DNA of 25,055 bases from DAOTXK01 sp034435395. GTDB lineage: Bacteria > Chloroflexota > Anaerolineae > Aggregatilineales > Ch27. The stretch covers positions 1 to 25,055 of the forward strand of contig DAOTXK010000135.1 in assembly GCA_034435395.1 (NCBI GenBank), written 5' to 3'. Shown here one piece after another: positions 1-7,023 of this stretch; the stretch's first letter is position 1, and each line of letters starts with the position of its first letter. The notes below the pieces were generated by a model. That model was given only the letters and a program-made list of their open reading frames with translations. It had not been told where the DNA came from and did no database searches. A program made the position numbers and the translations under genes.

Positions 1-89
1 CGCCGGACCCATCACCGCCGGGCCGCCCCGCCCGGATGAGCGTCCCATGAAAAACCGCCCGCCCCAACAGCGCCGTCTGGCGTCCAGAG

Positions 90-95
90 TATAAT
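90..95 (+). promoter_or_regulatory. Putative -10 box for the metalloprotease gene
   Basis: A perfect TATAAT lies 31 bases upstream of the ATG at 126, in an otherwise GC-rich leader. No convincing -35 box stands 16-18 bases upstream, and there is no TG extension. The ribosome site AAAGGA follows at 112-117. Bases 1-125 hold no gene that I can recognise. Confidence 0.45.
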
Positions 96-125
96 CAGGG
101 GCACATCACCGCAAAGGATACGCTC

Positions 126-2168
126 ATGCGCCACTCCCAGCCTCGTTTCTACCGGATAGCCGTGCCAGTTTTCCTGGTCCTGGCCGGTATTTCCCTGGTC
201 GCCTTCGCCCCGCCCCCGGCTGCGCTGGTGGTCTCCGGCGGCCCGCTGGCCCGCCCGGCCCAGCAGATCACGCCCACGCCGTCGGTGACCCCGCCCAGCC
301 TGCCGGGCGGCCTGCTCCACGAGCCGAATGCCCTTCCCGGCACCGAGGCCCAGCTGGCCAGCGTTGCGCTGCCCCCCCGCGACCGGATCGCGCTGGCGGA
401 GCGCCTGAACGGTGTGACCGACATCCCGGCCCCGCCAGCCAGCCCGGCCCGCATCTGGCAGGTGGGCGATACGACCACCTTCTGGGTGGATAACCAGGAC
501 ACCCATGAAAAATTCCAGGTGGAAGCCGCCCTGCGCTACATCACCGACCACGCCTACATCTGGGTGGAACCCGGCTATGAAGTGGACGAGGCGGCGCTCC
601 GCCGTTCTGCCGATACCTTCAGCCAGCATACCTACCCCCTCGTCCGCCAGACATTCGGCTCGGAGTGGTTGCCGGGCATCGACGGCGACCCACGGGTGTA
701 CATCCTGCACGCCGCCAACCTGGGGGCGGGCATCGCCGGGTACTTCGCTTACGAAAGCGAGGAGCCGCCGCAGGCCGTCAGCACCAGCAACGCCCACGAG
801 ATGTTTTTCATCAACCTGGACGCCATGGCCAGCACCCTCGGCACCGCTTCCTATGACGCTGTGCTGGCCCACGAATTCCAGCACATGGTCCACTGGCACA
901 TCGACCTCAACGAAGACACCTGGCTCGGCGAGGGCCTGTCGGAGCTGGCCGCGCTGTTGACCGGCTTCGACCGCCGGGGATTCGCCTCGATCTACCTGAA
1001 CGCGCCGCAAACGCAGCTCAACGCCTGGCCGGACGATAACAACCAGCTGGCGCGCTACGGGGCGGCGTTCCTGTTCGTCACCTACTTCCACGAGCGCTTC
1101 GGCCTGGAAGCGACGCGGGCGCTGGTCGCCGACCCCGCCAACGGTTTCGCCAGCGTGGATGACACGCTCCAGCGCCTGGCGATCACCGACCCCCTGATCG
1201 GGGAGCCGGTGACCCACCAGGACGTGTTCGCCGACTGGACCATCGCCAACCTGCTCAACGATCCGGCCGTTGGCGATGGCCGCTACGCCTATACCCTGCT
1301 CGACCCCTCCCTGCCGACCGCCGCCATCACCGCCAGCGTCGACGCCTACCCCTATGCGCAGACCACGTCCCTGCCCCAGTACAGCGCCCACTATGTGCAG
1401 CTTTCCCGGCTGGGCCAGCAGCGGATGCGCCTGGACTTCCAGGGGGCCGGGCAGGTGCGGCTGGTCCCCGCCGAGGCCCGCAGCGGGCGTTATATGTGGT
1501 ACGGCAACCGGGGCGATTCCAGCGATTCGACGCTGACCCGCGCCTTCGACCTCAGTGGCGTGAGCAAGGCGTCGCTGGAATTTGACACCTGGTATGACAT
1601 CGAAACGCTGTGGGACTACGCCTATGTGATGGTCTCGGCGGACGATGGCGCGACGTGGACCGCCCTGCCCACCGCCCACACCACCGACGAGGACCCCCAC
1701 AACAACGCCTATGGCCCCGGCTACACCGGCCAGAGCAGCCAGTACACCACCGACGGCTGGCTGCATGAGCAGGCCGACCTGTCGCCGTTCGTCGGCGGGC
1801 GGGTCCTGGTCCGCTTCGAGATGATCACGGACGAGGCCACCAACCAGCCGGGCATCGTGATCGACAACGTGCGCATCCCGGAGATCGGCTACGCCGAGAA
1901 TTTTGAGAAGGGGCCGGGCGGCTGGATCACGGCGGGCTGGCTGTACATCGACAACGTCCTGGAGCAGCGCTGGATCGTGCAGGCGGTGACCCGGAACGCG
2001 GCGGGCACGGCGGTGGCGCGCCTGCTCGGCCCGGCGGACGGCGCGAGCGGCTCCTGGGAGTTCGACGTGGGCGGCCCGGCGGGGGTGGTGACGCTGGTCA
2101 TCAGCCCGCTGGCCCCGGTCACCACCGAGCCGGGCGTCTATACGCTCACGGTCACGCCGGTGAAGTAG
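126..2168 (+). CDS. Secreted HExxH zinc metalloprotease, immune inhibitor A-like
   Basis: This is probably an exported zinc protease. Residues 1-30 form a signal peptide (a basic start, then a hydrophobic run through VFLVLAGISLVAFA) followed by a Pro/Thr-rich linker to about residue 60. The catalytic site is HEFQH at 249-253 (His249, Glu250 and His253 by analogy), with a nearby GEGLSE at 268-273 that probably supplies the third ligand, a glutamate, as in gluzincin-type sites. Residues about 455-615 resemble the beta-rich MAM/carbohydrate-binding-like module that follows the catalytic domain in M6 immune inhibitor A proteins (WYGNRGD, SADDGATWT, IDNVRIPE). At 680 aa the size fits a full M6-like secreted enzyme. 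The start has AAAGGA nine bases upstream. The family match is by motif and layout only; assignment to M6 rather than another HExxH clan is uncertain. It appears to be a single-gene unit. Confidence 0.8.
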   Translation: MRHSQPRFYRIAVPVFLVLAGISLVAFAPPPAALVVSGGPLARPAQQITPTPSVTPPSLPGGLLHEPNALPGTEAQLASVALPPRDRIALAERLNGVTDIPAPPASPARIWQVGDTTTFWVDNQDTHEKFQVEAALRYITDHAYIWVEPGYEVDEAALRRSADTFSQHTYPLVRQTFGSEWLPGIDGDPRVYILHAANLGAGIAGYFAYESEEPPQAVSTSNAHEMFFINLDAMASTLGTASYDAVLAHEFQHMVHWHIDLNEDTWLGEGLSELAALLTGFDRRGFASIYLNAPQTQLNAWPDDNNQLARYGAAFLFVTYFHERFGLEATRALVADPANGFASVDDTLQRLAITDPLIGEPVTHQDVFADWTIANLLNDPAVGDGRYAYTLLDPSLPTAAITASVDAYPYAQTTSLPQYSAHYVQLSRLGQQRMRLDFQGAGQVRLVPAEARSGRYMWYGNRGDSSDSTLTRAFDLSGVSKASLEFDTWYDIETLWDYAYVMVSADDGATWTALPTAHTTDEDPHNNAYGPGYTGQSSQYTTDGWLHEQADLSPFVGGRVLVRFEMITDEATNQPGIVIDNVRIPEIGYAENFEKGPGGWITAGWLYIDNVLEQRWIVQAVTRNAAGTAVARLLGPADGASGSWEFDVGGPAGVVTLVISPLAPVTTEPGVYTLTVTPVK

Positions 2169-2319
2169 CGGTGGATGGACCCACCCCCCACCCCCGCGAT
2201 AACCGGGTAGAATAGGCTCGCCGACACCATCAAGGGGATGGGACATGCCGCCCTGGGCAGGGTCACCGCTCCCCAAGGTTTGTCGAGCGTTACCGGGGAC
2301 TCTCCATCCAGAGGGAAAC

Positions 2320-2844
2320 ATGCCACCACGCATAACCATCATCCCAGCGGACGCGGTGCCGGACGACCTGCGCGCCACCCTCACCGGCTGGCAGCGCGCC
2401 AACTTCCCCGACCCGGCCACCGACCCCTTCGTTTGGGAGAGGCCGGAGTGGCAGATGTTCGTCTTCGCCGACGATGAGCCGGTCAGCGCGCTGGGCATCC
2501 ACCGGCGAACGGCCACGGTGAACGGCCAGCCCGTTTACCTGGGGGGCATCGGCTCGGTGGTCACCCCGGCTGAGCACCGCCGCCAGGGCTATTCGACGGC
2601 GGCGCTGCGGCGGGCGGCGACCTTCATGCGGGATACCATCGGCGCGGATTTCGGCCTGCTGGTCACCGGGAAAAACCTGATTCCCTTTTACGGGCGGCTT
2701 GGCTGGCAGGCGGTCAAGGGTCCAACATGGTGCGACCATCCCCGGCGGGGGCGGGTCATCCTGCCCCACGTGGTCATGGTCCTGCCGCTGACGGGGCAGA
2801 CCTGGCCGGCGGGTGACATTGATCTGTGCGGGCTGCCGTGGTAG
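2320..2844 (+). CDS. GNAT acetyltransferase, AAC(2')-like
   Basis: This is a 174-aa acetyl-CoA-dependent N-acetyltransferase. Motif A is visible as GSVVTP followed by RRQGYS at 87-92, the pyrophosphate-binding loop with Ser in place of the usual last Gly/Ala. The segment GKNLIPFYGRLGW at 118-129 is the typical motif B. The C-terminal end, a VVMVLPL strand followed by PAGDIDLCGLPW, resembles the end of aminoglycoside 2'-N-acetyltransferases (leucine, cysteine, then a terminal GDVW-like strand). The substrate could be an aminoglycoside or another amino sugar or amine; the sequence cannot decide. I chose the ATG at 2320 because GAGGG sits four bases upstream. The in-frame ATG at 2245 would add 25 residues that look like noncoding translation. 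A weak -10 (TAGAAT, 2208-2213) lies upstream. Confidence 0.8.
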   Translation: MPPRITIIPADAVPDDLRATLTGWQRANFPDPATDPFVWERPEWQMFVFADDEPVSALGIHRRTATVNGQPVYLGGIGSVVTPAEHRRQGYSTAALRRAATFMRDTIGADFGLLVTGKNLIPFYGRLGWQAVKGPTWCDHPRRGRVILPHVVMVLPLTGQTWPAGDIDLCGLPW

Positions 2845-2879
2845 GCAGCCGTCAGCCATCAGCCATCAGCTTTCAGCAA
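2845..2879 (+). repeat. Heptamer tandem repeat TCAGCNN, left arm
   Basis: Four in-phase heptamers, TCAGCCA, TCAGCCA, TCAGCTT and TCAGCAA, occupy 2852-2879, preceded by a degenerate copy (GCAGCCG, 2845-2851). The array starts directly after the stop codon at 2844. An inverted array of the same heptamer stands at 3670-3697 beyond the Uma2 gene. The 12-base core TCAGCTTTCAGC (2866-2877) is repeated exactly, inverted, at 3686-3697. Confidence 0.75.
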
Positions 2880-2896
2880 GGACATCCCCAGTAAGA

Positions 2897-2905
2897 TGCT
2901 ATAAT
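2897..2905 (+). promoter_or_regulatory. Extended -10 promoter for the Uma2 gene
   Basis: TGCTATAAT is a perfect -10 box with the TG extension, 37 bases upstream of the ATG at 2943. No -35 box is evident; the expected place lies at the edge of the heptamer array. The same nonamer occurs on the minus strand at 4805-4813. Confidence 0.55.
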
Positions 2906-2942
2906 CGAGTAAAATCAGGACTGAACCGGAGAGACGACGGCA

Positions 2943-3584
2943 ATGACGACCCAAACGCAACCATCTGCCACTTCCCCACCCGCCTCCGTTCGGATGACGT
3001 TTGAAGAATTCCTGGACTGGCTGGACGAGGATGTGCGGGCGGAATGGGTGGATGGAGAAGTGTTGATCATGGCCCCTGCTTCCGGCAAGCACCAGGACAT
3101 CGTTGGCATGCTCTACATTTTGCTCCGGACCTTCCTGGGGCAAAGCGGTCGGGGCCGGGTGTGGATGGCGCCGATGGTCATGCGCCTGCCGGAAAAGCCC
3201 ATCGGGCGGGAGCCGGACCTGCTCGTGCTGCTCAATGAACACCTGGAGCGGTTCCATGACAGCTGGATTGAAGGGCCAGCCGATCTGGCGGTCGAGGTAG
3301 TCTCCGAGGAAAGTCAGGAGCGGGATCGTGGGGCCAAGTTTGCCGAGTATGAAGCCGCCGGAATCCCCGAATACTGGCTGATCGATCCGATCCGCGAGTA
3401 CGCCCACTTCTACCGCCGGGACGACGACGGTCTGTACCGTCCAGTGGCCCTGGATGCTGAAGCGCGATTCATGAGCGGCGTGCTGCCCGGCTTATGGGTG
3501 AAGCCCGCCTGGTTCTGGCGCGCTCACGAGATCGAGACAGCAGAGATCGTCGATCTGGTGCGGGAGATGCTGGGGGGCGCATGA
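2943..3584 (+). CDS. Uma2 family (DUF820) putative endonuclease
   Basis: A 213-aa protein with the Uma2 pattern: an N-terminal MTFEEFLDWL helix and AEWVDGEVLIMAP strand (residues 18-45), then REPDLLVLL (89-97), DLAVEVVSEES (114-124), a DRGAK segment (128-132) and GIPEYWLIDP (140-149). The conserved Asp92 and Glu118, with Lys132 downstream, fit the PD-(D/E)XK nuclease-like core assigned to this family. The cellular role of Uma2 proteins is not settled; they occur in many copies in Cyanobacteria and Chloroflexota. The leader has AACCGGAGAG about nine bases before the ATG. The gene stands alone between two TCAGCNN repeat arms that abut the stop codons of both neighbours, which suggests an inserted cassette. 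Confidence 0.88.
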   Translation: MTTQTQPSATSPPASVRMTFEEFLDWLDEDVRAEWVDGEVLIMAPASGKHQDIVGMLYILLRTFLGQSGRGRVWMAPMVMRLPEKPIGREPDLLVLLNEHLERFHDSWIEGPADLAVEVVSEESQERDRGAKFAEYEAAGIPEYWLIDPIREYAHFYRRDDDGLYRPVALDAEARFMSGVLPGLWVKPAWFWRAHEIETAEIVDLVREMLGGA

Positions 3585-3624
3585 TGCAGCCCTAACTTCA
3601 AGTCACTTCCGTCTGCAAGCACCC

Positions 3625-3656
3625 AGCCGCCTGGGGACCAGGAGAGGCACCCGGCT
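3625..3656. terminator. Possible nested hairpin between convergent genes
   Basis: AGCCG (3625-3629) pairs with CGGCT (3652-3656), and inside it CCTGG (3630-3634) pairs with CCAGG (3638-3642). It lies between the convergent Uma2 and M42 genes. There is no T-tract on either side, so a terminator role is only a guess from position. Confidence 0.25.
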
Positions 3657-3669
3657 ACCCTTCGCCCAC

Positions 3670-3697
3670 AGGCTGACGGCTGACCGCTGAAAGCTGA
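3670..3697 (-). repeat. Heptamer tandem repeat TCAGCNN, inverted right arm
   Basis: Read on the minus strand, this is four in-phase heptamers: TCAGCTT, TCAGCGG, TCAGCCG and TCAGCCT. It ends three bases before the M42 stop codon at 3701. Together with the array at 2845-2879 it encloses an 850-base segment holding only the Uma2 gene and its promoter. Confidence 0.75.
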
Positions 3698-3700
3698 GGA

Positions 3701-4762
3701 CTATTCCCCCTCCTCCAATAAATATCGGGCGATCAGATGGCTGCTGTGTTCCAGCGCCTCACGGTGCGTGCGCTCATACGAATGGGAGGCGTCCACGCCC
3801 GGCCCGACCAGGCCCACGCGGGCGCTGCCCCCTGCCTGCCAGTAGGCCGAGCCGTCCGAGCGGTAATGAGGGTAGATGTCCACCTGGTGGGGGATGCTGA
3901 AAGCCTCCGCCAGGCGACGCAGCTTGTTGTTCATCGCCAGATGGTAAGGGCCGCTGGAATCCTTGACGCATATACTGACCGAGAACTCGTCCGTGGCCTG
4001 CCCCTCGCCGATCGCGCCCATATCCACCACCAGCAACTCCGCCAGGTCGGGTGGCAACCCCGCCGCCCCGCCGTGCCCGACCTCCTCGTAGTTGGTGATA
4101 AGAATGGCCGTGTCCTGGGCGGGTCGGAGCCCGGCCTCCTGGAGCGCCCGCAGCGCGCCATAGATCGCCGCCACGCCCGCCTTGTCGTCCAGAAAACGCG
4201 CCCGGATGAAGCCGGCCCCGGTCACTTCCACACGAGGATCGAGGAAGACAAAATCACCCACGCCGATGCCCAATTGGCGCACGTCGTCAGCGTTTTTCAC
4301 GCGGGCGTCCAGGCGGATCTCCATGGTGTCGGCGTCCCGCGCGGCGGTGTGCACGTCCCGGTTGACGTGCACGCTGGGATTGACCGGCACGACCGAACCC
4401 CGATAGCGGCGGTCGTCGTACGTCCGCACGGTGACGCCCTCGAACTCGATGCCACCCCACATGATGCCGCCCAGGTTGGTGGCCTTGAGCCGCCCGCTGC
4501 TTTTGATCTCCTTGACCATCAGGCCCAGCGTGTCGACGTGAGCGGTCAGGGCGCGCGGCGCATCGGCGGCCGCCCCCGTCCACCGCGCCAGCAGCGCCCC
4601 TTTGCGGGTGATGCTTTGCGCCAGGCCGGGCACCTCCAGCGCCTCAAACGCCTCCCGCACGTAACCCACCGCCTCGACCGTGTAACCGATCGGGCTGGGT
4701 GTATTGAGCAGCCCGACCAGGAAGTCAACAATGGCGTCGACATTGACCGTCAGTTCGGTCAT
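3701..4762 (-). CDS. M42 family aminopeptidase (FrvX/glutamyl aminopeptidase type)
   Basis: A 353-aa cytosolic metallopeptidase that removes N-terminal residues from peptides, usually as a tetrahedral dodecamer with two metal ions. The dinuclear site is complete: AHVDTLG gives His75 with Asp77, FLDDKAG (190-196) gives the bridging Asp192 or Asp193, NYEEVGHGG gives the base and ligand pair Glu226/Glu227, VVDMG gives Asp247, and GVDASHSYERTH (322-333) gives the last histidine, probably His327. The length equals the family norm. The start at 4762 is preceded by GGAGGGGG with normal spacing; an upstream extension in the same frame reaches 4897 but has no family residues and crosses the promoter. 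It converges on the Uma2 gene and appears monocistronic. Substrate preference (Glu/Asp, Leu, or other) cannot be told. Confidence 0.92.
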   Translation of the reverse strand: MTELTVNVDAIVDFLVGLLNTPSPIGYTVEAVGYVREAFEALEVPGLAQSITRKGALLARWTGAAADAPRALTAHVDTLGLMVKEIKSSGRLKATNLGGIMWGGIEFEGVTVRTYDDRRYRGSVVPVNPSVHVNRDVHTAARDADTMEIRLDARVKNADDVRQLGIGVGDFVFLDPRVEVTGAGFIRARFLDDKAGVAAIYGALRALQEAGLRPAQDTAILITNYEEVGHGGAAGLPPDLAELLVVDMGAIGEGQATDEFSVSICVKDSSGPYHLAMNNKLRRLAEAFSIPHQVDIYPHYRSDGSAYWQAGGSARVGLVGPGVDASHSYERTHREALEHSSHLIARYLLEEGE

Positions 4763-4804
4763 GGGTGTCCCCCTCCGTATCACGAAGTGGCTGAACGGCC
4801 CCCG

Positions 4805-4813
4805 ATTATAGCA
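4805..4813 (-). promoter_or_regulatory. Extended -10 promoter for the M42 aminopeptidase
   Basis: On the minus strand this reads TGCTATAAT, 42 bases upstream of the ATG at 4762 and identical to the box before the Uma2 gene. No recognisable -35 box stands at the right distance. Confidence 0.55.
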
Positions 4814-4878
4814 GTGAAAGAACATCCCCGGCATGCAGCGCCGCCCCCGCGCTCCCGCCCGATTCTCCCCACCTGCGC

Positions 4879-4884
4879 TATACT
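4879..4884 (+). promoter_or_regulatory. Putative -10 box for the 232-aa hypothetical gene
   Basis: TATACT (five of six to consensus) lies 37 bases upstream of the ATG at 4921. It is divergent from the M42 promoter, with about 65 bases between the two -10 boxes. Confidence 0.4.
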
Positions 4885-4920
4885 CGTCAAAACGCACGCC
4901 CAGCCAAAGGAAGAGTCTCC

Positions 4921-5619
4921 ATGCCCGCCGACCCGCCGCACGTCGGCACGCTGAACGAGCAGTCGCTCCACGCCGCCCTGAAAGCCTGGTACGCCGGGCC
5001 GGACGCCCGTTTCGAAGTGGCGGTTGACGGCTACGTGATCGACATCGTGCAGGGCGAGCGGCTGGTGGAGATTCAGACGGGCAACTTCCCGGCCATCAAA
5101 CACAAGCTGGCCGCGCTAACCGCCCACCATTCAGTGCGCCTGGTATATCCCATCGCCCAGGAGAAGTGGATCGTCAAAACAGGCCGGGACGGCAGGCCCC
5201 TCAGCCGCCGCAAGTCGCCCCGACGGGGTGTCGTCGAGGATGTTTTCCGGGAACTGGTGAGCTTCCCTCAGCTGCTGGCCAGCCCTAACTTCTCGCTGGA
5301 AGTGGCCCTCATCCAGGAGGAAGAATCCCGCCGCTACGACGGGCGGCGCGGCTGGCGGCGCGGCGGCTGGGTCACCGATCAGCGGCGGCTGCTGAGCGTG
5401 GTGGAACAGCATCTGTTCGAAGCGCCCGCCGACATGGCCGCCCTGCTGCCGGAGTCGCTGGATGAGCCGTTCACCACGGCTGATCTGGCGGCGGCTCTGG
5501 GCCGGCCGCGCTGGCTGGCCCAGAAGATGGCTTATTGCCTGCGGGAGATGGGCGCGATCACCGCGGTGGGCCGGCGTCGCCACACCATCCTGTATGCGCG
5601 CGGCAGGGGGGAACGCTGA
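4921..5619 (+). CDS. Unrecognised protein, possible PD-(D/E)XK core plus winged helix
   Basis: I do not recognise this 232-aa family with certainty. The N-terminal third shows a restriction-endonuclease-like order: a helix with Glu13 (LNEQSLHAAL), a strand ending in Asp41 (GYVIDIV), then LVEIQTG with Glu50 and Gln52, then a Lys-rich helix (AIKHKLAAL). Asp-x(8)-Glu-x-Gln would be a variant of the PD-(D/E)XK triad with Gln for Lys. The middle (residues 90-150) is rich in Arg, as in RRGWRRGGW. The C-terminal 50 residues (FTTADLAAALGRPRWLAQKMAYCLREMGAI is the region 184-213) look like a winged helix with a final basic hairpin, so nucleic-acid binding is plausible. The start has GGAAGAG eight bases upstream. 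A nuclease function is inference only. Confidence 0.75.
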   Translation: MPADPPHVGTLNEQSLHAALKAWYAGPDARFEVAVDGYVIDIVQGERLVEIQTGNFPAIKHKLAALTAHHSVRLVYPIAQEKWIVKTGRDGRPLSRRKSPRRGVVEDVFRELVSFPQLLASPNFSLEVALIQEEESRRYDGRRGWRRGGWVTDQRRLLSVVEQHLFEAPADMAALLPESLDEPFTTADLAAALGRPRWLAQKMAYCLREMGAITAVGRRRHTILYARGRGER

Positions 5620-5921
5620 CCGGGCGGCCCCGTCCGACGCGATCCAGACGGGGCGACCAGGGGGCGGTACTCAGGATTAGGAGAGGCATAAGCCCCTGCT
5701 GCCGCCCGATCCCGGCCCCTTTTTATCGCAAGATATCCCCAATATATCGCAAATTGATTGGGGATATCGGGGCTGACGCCAACGCTGCCCCACGGATCGA
5801 CCACCGGGGTCGCGGGTAACAGGGCCGCCAGTATGGCCGTCAGTATGGCCGCCAGTATGACCGCCAGCAGGGCCGCCACCCGCCACCCCAGCGGGCGCTT
5901 ACCGGGCGGACACGCGCTCAC
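5532..5921 (-). CDS. Doubtful small membrane protein coupled to cpaF-like gene
   Basis: A 129-codon frame starts with GTG at 5921, overlapping the stop of the ATPase gene as GTGA, the arrangement expected for translational coupling. Residues 14-35 would form one hydrophobic helix (GWRVAALLAVILAAILTAIL), encoded by a 12-base tandem repeat. The rest is low in recognisable features, and the last 30 codons run antisense through the end of the neighbouring plus-strand gene. There is no clear ribosome site. The hydrophobic run may simply reflect the repeat, so this could equally be noncoding. Confidence 0.25.
   Translation of the reverse strand: MSACPPGKRPLGWRVAALLAVILAAILTAILAALLPATPVVDPWGSVGVSPDIPNQFAIYWGYLAIKRGRDRAAAGAYASPNPEYRPLVAPSGSRRTGPPGQRSPLPRAYRMVWRRRPTAVIAPISRRQ
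5732..5768. repeat. Perfect 12-base AT-rich inverted repeat
   Basis: GATATCCCCAAT (5732-5743) is mirrored exactly by ATTGGGGATATC (5757-5768), with a 13-base spacer. The direct repeat ATCGCAA also occurs at 5725-5731 and 5746-5752, 21 bases apart, that is two helical turns. The AT-rich makeup contrasts with the surroundings. There is no adjoining T-tract, so a protein-binding site is more likely than an intrinsic terminator. Confidence 0.65.
5824..5871. repeat. Four-copy 12-base tandem repeat
   Basis: Units GCCGCCAGTATG, GCCGTCAGTATG, GCCGCCAGTATG and ACCGCCAGCAGG stand in tandem and keep the reading frame of the doubtful minus-strand frame, where they encode an Ala/Leu/Ile-rich helix. Confidence 0.7.
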
Positions 5922-6997
5922 CCCGGCGTGAACATGCTCATCGGCAGGTCGATGCCCATCTCGCGGAACCGGCTCAGCAGGCGGGGGATGTGGCCGGTGG
6001 CGGTGAACTGGCCTTGAATCCGCCCGTCTTTCAGGCCGGTCCGCCGGAACTCGAAGATGTCCCCCAGGGCGACGTTCTGCCCCTCCAGGCCCAGGACCTC
6101 GCTCACTTTGGTGATCTTACGCGAGCCATCCGGCAGGCGCTCCTGGTGGGTGATGATGTGCAGGGCGGAGGCGATCATCTCGCGCACGGTCAGCAGGGGC
6201 AGCGTGATGTCGTGCATGCTGGCCATCATCTCCAGGCGGGAGAGCACATCGCGAGGGCTGGTGGCGTGAACGGAAAACATGCTGCCGTCATGGCCGGTGT
6301 TTATGGCCTGGAGCATGTCCAGCGCTTCGCTGGCCCGCGCCTCGCCCAGGATCAGCCGGTCGGGGCGCATGCGCAGGGCATTGATCACCAGGTCGCGGAT
6401 GGTGACCTCGCCCTCGCCCTTGAAGTCCGGCGGGCGGCTCTCCAGCCGGACCACCCGCCGCTGCGGCAACCGCAGCTCGGTGGCATTTTCCACCACGATG
6501 ATCCGTTCGTCCGCCGGGATCATGCCCGCCACCAGGTTGAGGACGGTGGTCTTGCCGGAACCGGCCCCCCCGGCAATGGCGATGTTCAACCGGGCCTGGA
6601 CGCAGGCCCGTAGAAACTCGACGATGGTCTCGTTCCAGGCACCGAAGCGGAGCAGGTCCTCGGTGGTGAGCAACCGACCCGGAAACTTGCGGATGACCAG
6701 CGTCGGCCCGGTCAGCGCGATGGGCGGGATGACCATATTGCAGCGGGCGCTGTCGAACAGGCGCACATCGACCATCGGCTGGCTGCTATCCAGCGGGCGG
6801 CCTCCACAGTCGGCCAGCGCCTGCATCAGCGCCAATAACTCGTCCTCGCTTTGGAAGGGCGGCGGCACGTCCACCAGCCTGCCCTCGCGCTCCACATATA
6901 CCCGGTCATGGCCGTCGGCCATGATTTCCATCACCTCCGGATCGTTGAACAACGCTTCCAGCGGCCCCAACAGACTGGTATCGTGCGGCTTGCTCAT
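5918..6997 (-). CDS. CpaF/TadA-type secretion ATPase, orphan
   Basis: A 359-aa hexameric ATPase of the type II/IV secretion superfamily, CpaF (Tad pilus) branch. The N-terminal domain (1-130) carries the RKFPG segment. The C-terminal RecA-like core has Walker A GGAGSGKT at 143-150, the Asp-box region IIVVENATEL (166-175), Walker B RPDRLILGEAR at 211-221 and the His box TGHDGSMFSVHA at 234-245, so all catalytic parts are present. In Tad systems this enzyme drives assembly of Flp pili. No TadB, TadC, prepilin, secretin or CpaE gene is seen in this window, so its membrane partner is elsewhere or different. GAGGAGA stands seven bases before the ATG. The 144-base leader holds a long inverted repeat (7024-7086). 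Confidence 0.9.
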   Translation of the reverse strand: MSKPHDTSLLGPLEALFNDPEVMEIMADGHDRVYVEREGRLVDVPPPFQSEDELLALMQALADCGGRPLDSSQPMVDVRLFDSARCNMVIPPIALTGPTLVIRKFPGRLLTTEDLLRFGAWNETIVEFLRACVQARLNIAIAGGAGSGKTTVLNLVAGMIPADERIIVVENATELRLPQRRVVRLESRPPDFKGEGEVTIRDLVINALRMRPDRLILGEARASEALDMLQAINTGHDGSMFSVHATSPRDVLSRLEMMASMHDITLPLLTVREMIASALHIITHQERLPDGSRKITKVSEVLGLEGQNVALGDIFEFRRTGLKDGRIQGQFTATGHIPRLLSRFREMGIDLPMSMFTPG

Positions 6998-7023
6998 CGG
7001 TTTCTCTCCTCACCACTGTGGGC

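Larger units (their letters stand above)
5620..5917. other. 298-base spacer between convergent genes
   Basis: Apart from the doubtful minus-strand frame, this spacer holds an AT-rich perfect inverted repeat (5732-5768) and a 12-base tandem repeat (5824-5871). No T-tract terminator for either flanking gene is visible. Confidence 0.6.

Noticed and set aside
2170..2185. Short hairpin GGTGG/CCACC after the metalloprotease gene
   Set aside because: It has only five pairs in a C-rich tract with no T-tract, and could arise by chance.
12..2516. 834-codon open frame on the minus strand
   Set aside because: It lies antisense to the metalloprotease and acetyltransferase genes, whose motifs are clear. 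Its product is Gly/Val/Arg-rich with no domain, as expected from GC-rich codon positions.
3737..4954. 405-codon plus-strand frame opposite the M42 gene
   Set aside because: It is antisense to a complete metallopeptidase and low in complexity.
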